NCBI GenBank assembly: GCA_016782825.1
Contig: JADHXT010000138.1
Span: 1-8,296 of the forward strand
Length of the DNA stretch: 8,296 nt
Origin: Candidatus Brocadiia bacterium
GTDB lineage: Bacteria > Planctomycetota > PUPC01 > DSUN01
Reading direction: 5' to 3'
This document shows positions 6,482 to 8,296 of this stretch, one piece after another (the first letter of the stretch is position 1; the number at the start of each line of letters is the position of its first letter). The notes under the pieces are model-generated. The model was not told the origin of the DNA, did no database searches, and worked only from the letters and a program-made list of their open reading frames with translations. A program made the position numbers and the translations under genes.

Positions 6482-6549
6482 CTCAGTCTCCTCTCTGGGG
6501 TACCTCGGCTTGGCAGCCAGGAGCAGCAAAGGTGATCGGGTCGTGAGCT

Positions 6550-6578
6550 ATTATGGTCTCTGGCCACCATGCAGTCAA
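6550..6578 (-). promoter_or_regulatory. Sigma70-type promoter of the HTH gene
   Basis: On the minus strand TTGACT (6573-6578) and CATAAT (6550-6555) are separated by 17 nt, each matching five of six consensus bases. Initiation near 6543 would give a leader of about 60 nt before the ATG at 6481. The spacer/-10 region contains ATGGT...ACCAT arms around 8 nt, which could bind a repressor, perhaps the HTH protein itself. It lies inside the non-homologous tail of the truncated small-gene ORF. Confidence 0.65.
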
Positions 6579-6624
6579 CAGGGGAATGAGACGAGGCGCG
6601 GTCCCTTCAATGGTCCACCCTAAG

Positions 6625-6661
6625 GCCCCTTGCATATCCGTCAGGGAAGAGGAAGAGGGGC
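6625..6661 (-). repeat. GA-rich flanking element at the break of the truncated copy
   Basis: On the minus strand GCCCCTCTTCCTCTTC (6646-6661) matches 15 of 16 bases of the element beyond the intact copy, and its first 11 bases equal an arm of the upstream hairpins. The remaining bases to 6625 align loosely with 5458-5479, and AGGGGCC/GGCCCCT ends (6624-6630 with 6656-6662) can pair over 7 bp. It lies only about 13 nt from the last homologous codon, which marks a deletion junction. Confidence 0.5.
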
Positions 6662-6836
6662 CGACGCCGCCGCGGCCAAAGCTCTGACTCGACTTCCATT
6701 CGCCGTTCTTGTCCTTGTAGCGCCTGCTGACGCTCGCCTTGAGCACCGTCTTGCTGGTGCCGTTGACCTGTATCTCGTTCTCCCACAACGCGCAGGAGAC
6801 CTGTCCTGCCCTGAATCGGGCAATTGGTTGGTTCAT
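6657..6836 (-). pseudogene. Truncated second copy of the small RAGQ-type gene
   Basis: From the ATG at 6836 the first 55 codons match the intact copy with five substitutions and one missing Gln (ARFRAGQVSCALWENEIQVN is identical). Homology stops after SQSFGR, near 6672. The helical C-terminal third is replaced by unrelated residues, and the reading frame stays open to a TGA at 6483-6485, giving a 117-residue ORF. That tail crosses the HTH promoter and ribosome site, so it is probably fortuitous. Third-position differences dominate the comparison, which means the copy was under protein-level selection before truncation. An upstream AGAGG ribosome site and the conserved hairpin at 6870-6899 remain, so a shortened protein may still be made. 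A deletion of about 130-150 nt relative to the intact copy explains the structure. Confidence 0.7.
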
Positions 6837-6869
6837 TCTCGTACCTCTGGGGACTCAGTCTACTGCCGA

Positions 6870-6899
6870 GCCCCTCTTCTCGGGATAGGGAAGAGGGGC
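6870..6899 (-). promoter_or_regulatory. Conserved hairpin upstream of the truncated small gene
   Basis: GCCCCTCTTC (6870-6879) and GAAGAGGGGC (6890-6899) form a perfect 10-bp stem with a 10-nt loop. The hairpin ends 33 nt before the ATG at 6836 and begins 54 nt after the stop of the zinc/HEAT gene at 6954. Stem core, loop length and spacing match the hairpin before the intact copy, while the loop sequence differs. It could also end the transcript of the zinc/HEAT gene, but it has no T-run. Confidence 0.75.
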
Positions 6900-6953
6900 G
6901 GCGATCGGTGTTCTGAAGCAGTCAACTGCAACGCGGGAGCTTTGAGCGGTAGT

Positions 6954-8294
6954 TCACTCAGTCCTTGCATCCCATTCCGCAACGACCTGGCGCATGCTTT
7001 CACTGACCTCAGGGTCTGGGTCGTCCGACAGCTTCCTTGCCAACCGGATTGCCCACGAGGCGCGGGTGCCTCTCAGAGCGGTCACCAATGAGAGCCGGAC
7101 ACCCGGTTCAGCTTCACCAGCCACCCGCTCTGCAAGCCTCCTCAGCCCTTTCTCGCTCTCTTCCATCTTGTGATCAGCGATATCCCAGTCATCGATGACG
7201 TCAGCTGCCGCTTCCCTGATCTCCTCTTCGCTATCAGTCGTCAGTTCCTCCAGAACCTCGCGAGTCCAACCGGCCTCATAGCGGCTCAGGAACGACGGGA
7301 TGCGACTCCGCACCTCGCTGCACGGGTCGGCCGCCGCTCTCCTGAAGAGCTTCTGAGAGCGTTCGTCGTCGAGAGCCAAGTCAGATAGTGCACACAACAC
7401 GTTAGCGTACAACTGCCACGGTTGCCGCCTGCACAGGCGGAACAAGAACGGGACGATGTCTTCGCCGAGAAGGTGGCAGGCCTGAAGGGCGAGCTGACGG
7501 ACATATTGGGCGAACGGATGCGAGCCCACGAAGCCAAGGTTCTGAACAACGCCCTCGCTTACCGCGGGCGGCAACTGCTCCGTGAGGCGTGCGAGAAGCT
7601 CATCCAGACGACGCAGGACAGTCAGCCGTTGAAGGACCCCATCGCCGAGGCATAGTGCGTCCCTGATCATCTCTGTTGTCCATTGTTCCAGAGCCTCCGC
7701 ATCTGCCAGCATCTCGGCAGCGCTCAGGCCGCACGTGCGACATATGATACCGCCTGCAGTCTGCAGCGCAGCTCCCTGCATATCTCTGAAACAGACGGAG
7801 CATGTCGTCTCGTCTTCTTCGTCCGCTTGCTGTCGCCACTTCCCGAACTCGAGTTGGTCTGCCAAGCAACTGTGGCAGATCCGTTGTCCACTGCCCAGTA
7901 GCAGGCTTGGCTCGAGGCACGTCTTGTCACAGTTGGCGCACGAGGAGATCTCGCCGCCACCTTCTCTGCCAGCCGTACCGCGCCTGCTCCCGTCAGTCGC
8001 AGGACATTGTCGAGTGTATGGCTCTAGAGCGCTGTTGTCGACCGCGAAGGGGTTGAAGCGGACGGGCTGTTCGCACTCAAGGCAGTACGCGGACAGCCCA
8101 GACTCATCCCACGCGTCTGCAGGTAGCTCCATGCAGGGAGAACTGTCCCTTGAGAGTTGGGCGTTCCGCAGGATACCTGCGAGGGTATCCCTCACAGCGC
8201 CACTCAGAGGAGACGCTCGGCCACACCAGGGACAGATGACCGTCAGATGCGCATCCCATCGGCCTCTCCCTGCGTCGTGGGCAAACCGCCACAT
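6954..8294 (-). CDS. Multi-CxxC zinc-finger and HEAT-repeat-like protein, possibly 5'-partial
   Basis: At least 446 residues are present; the first ATG lies 2 nt from the window edge, so the true start may be upstream. The N-terminal half holds CxxC pairs: Cys21/Cys24 (CPWC) with Cys71/Cys74 (CLEC); Cys119/Cys122 (CANC) with Cys140/Cys143 (CHSC); and Cys165/Cys168 (CSVC) with Cys185/Cys188 (CRTC). The last two sets share the CxxC-x17/16-CxxC spacing and the pattern of the ClpX-type C4 zinc finger (GSGQRICHSC, AGGIICRTCG). Residues about 215-446 are helical repeats with conserved small and charged positions (VRSRIPSFL, EIREAAADVIDDW, GVRLSLVTAL, EVSESMRQVVAEW), typical of HEAT-like solenoids. 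No signal peptide or membrane segment is seen. A cytoplasmic adaptor or scaffold is the likeliest role; no enzyme motif is visible. I cannot name the family. Confidence 0.85.
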   Translation of the reverse strand: MWRFAHDAGRGRWDAHLTVICPWCGRASPLSGAVRDTLAGILRNAQLSRDSSPCMELPADAWDESGLSAYCLECEQPVRFNPFAVDNSALEPYTRQCPATDGSRRGTAGREGGGEISSCANCDKTCLEPSLLLGSGQRICHSCLADQLEFGKWRQQADEEDETTCSVCFRDMQGAALQTAGGIICRTCGLSAAEMLADAEALEQWTTEMIRDALCLGDGVLQRLTVLRRLDELLARLTEQLPPAVSEGVVQNLGFVGSHPFAQYVRQLALQACHLLGEDIVPFLFRLCRRQPWQLYANVLCALSDLALDDERSQKLFRRAAADPCSEVRSRIPSFLSRYEAGWTREVLEELTTDSEEEIREAAADVIDDWDIADHKMEESEKGLRRLAERVAGEAEPGVRLSLVTALRGTRASWAIRLARKLSDDPDPEVSESMRQVVAEWDARTE

Positions 8295-8296
8295 AC

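Noticed and set aside
6486..6505. Shared words (GGTACC, TCTGGGG, CTCAGTCT) between the HTH leader and the small-gene leaders
   Set aside because: They occur in a different order and partly reflect the shared ribosome-site complement, so homology is not established.
6902..6953. TTGACT on the minus strand (6921-6926) as a promoter for the truncated small gene
   Set aside because: No acceptable -10 box follows at 16-18 nt, and the word sits in a small palindrome GCAGTTGACTGC.
1..8296. CRISPR array, tRNA, rRNA, complete IS element
   Set aside because: No regularly spaced repeats, cloverleaf-like segment, rRNA-like stretch or intact transposase was seen on either strand.

Overview
The window is GC-rich bacterial DNA. 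All convincing protein genes lie on the minus strand, so they read from right to left. A Tat-exported sulfatase, a secreted hybrid protein with a formylglycine-generating-enzyme (FGE)-like domain, and a coiled-coil/HTH protein with a lysine/arginine tail together suggest a member of the Planctomycetes-Verrucomicrobia-Lentisphaerae group or a similar uncultured lineage. This is inferred from gene content only; there is no rRNA or other marker.

Layout from right to left: (i) 6954-8294, a cytoplasmic-looking protein with several CxxC zinc motifs and a HEAT-like helical C-terminus, possibly cut by the window edge. (ii) 5458-6900, a small duplicated cassette. A roughly 90-residue basic protein occurs as an intact copy (5529-5804) and a 3'-truncated copy (6657-6836). 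Each copy is preceded, 32-33 nt before its start codon, by a hairpin with the same 10-bp stem core, and each is followed by a related GA-rich word. Between them is an HTH protein (5915-6481) with its own good sigma70-type promoter. (iii) 5241-5528, an intergenic stretch with remnants of dispersed repeats. (iv) 3588-5240, a Tat-signal type I sulfatase with a complete active site. (v) 730-3198, a secreted protein joining a transglutaminase-like domain, an FGE-sulfatase domain whose C-terminal segment appears moved to its N-terminal side, and a C-terminal beta-sandwich-like domain. (vi) 1-729, no intact gene. The first 270 nt are unusually rich in perfect inverted repeats and look like a large structured RNA, possibly of the HEARO/omega-RNA type that accompanies IscB nucleases. 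Behind it is a frame-broken coding relic.

The sulfatase and the FGE-like hybrid plausibly work outside the cytoplasm on sulfated polysaccharide or glycoprotein. The hybrid lacks the paired cysteines of a catalytic FGE, so it probably does not mature the sulfatase. The HTH gene and the duplicated small gene form a separate, possibly DNA-binding, module. The best candidates for something new are the structured RNA at the left end, the permuted FGE domain, and the hairpin-bracketed small-gene cassette.
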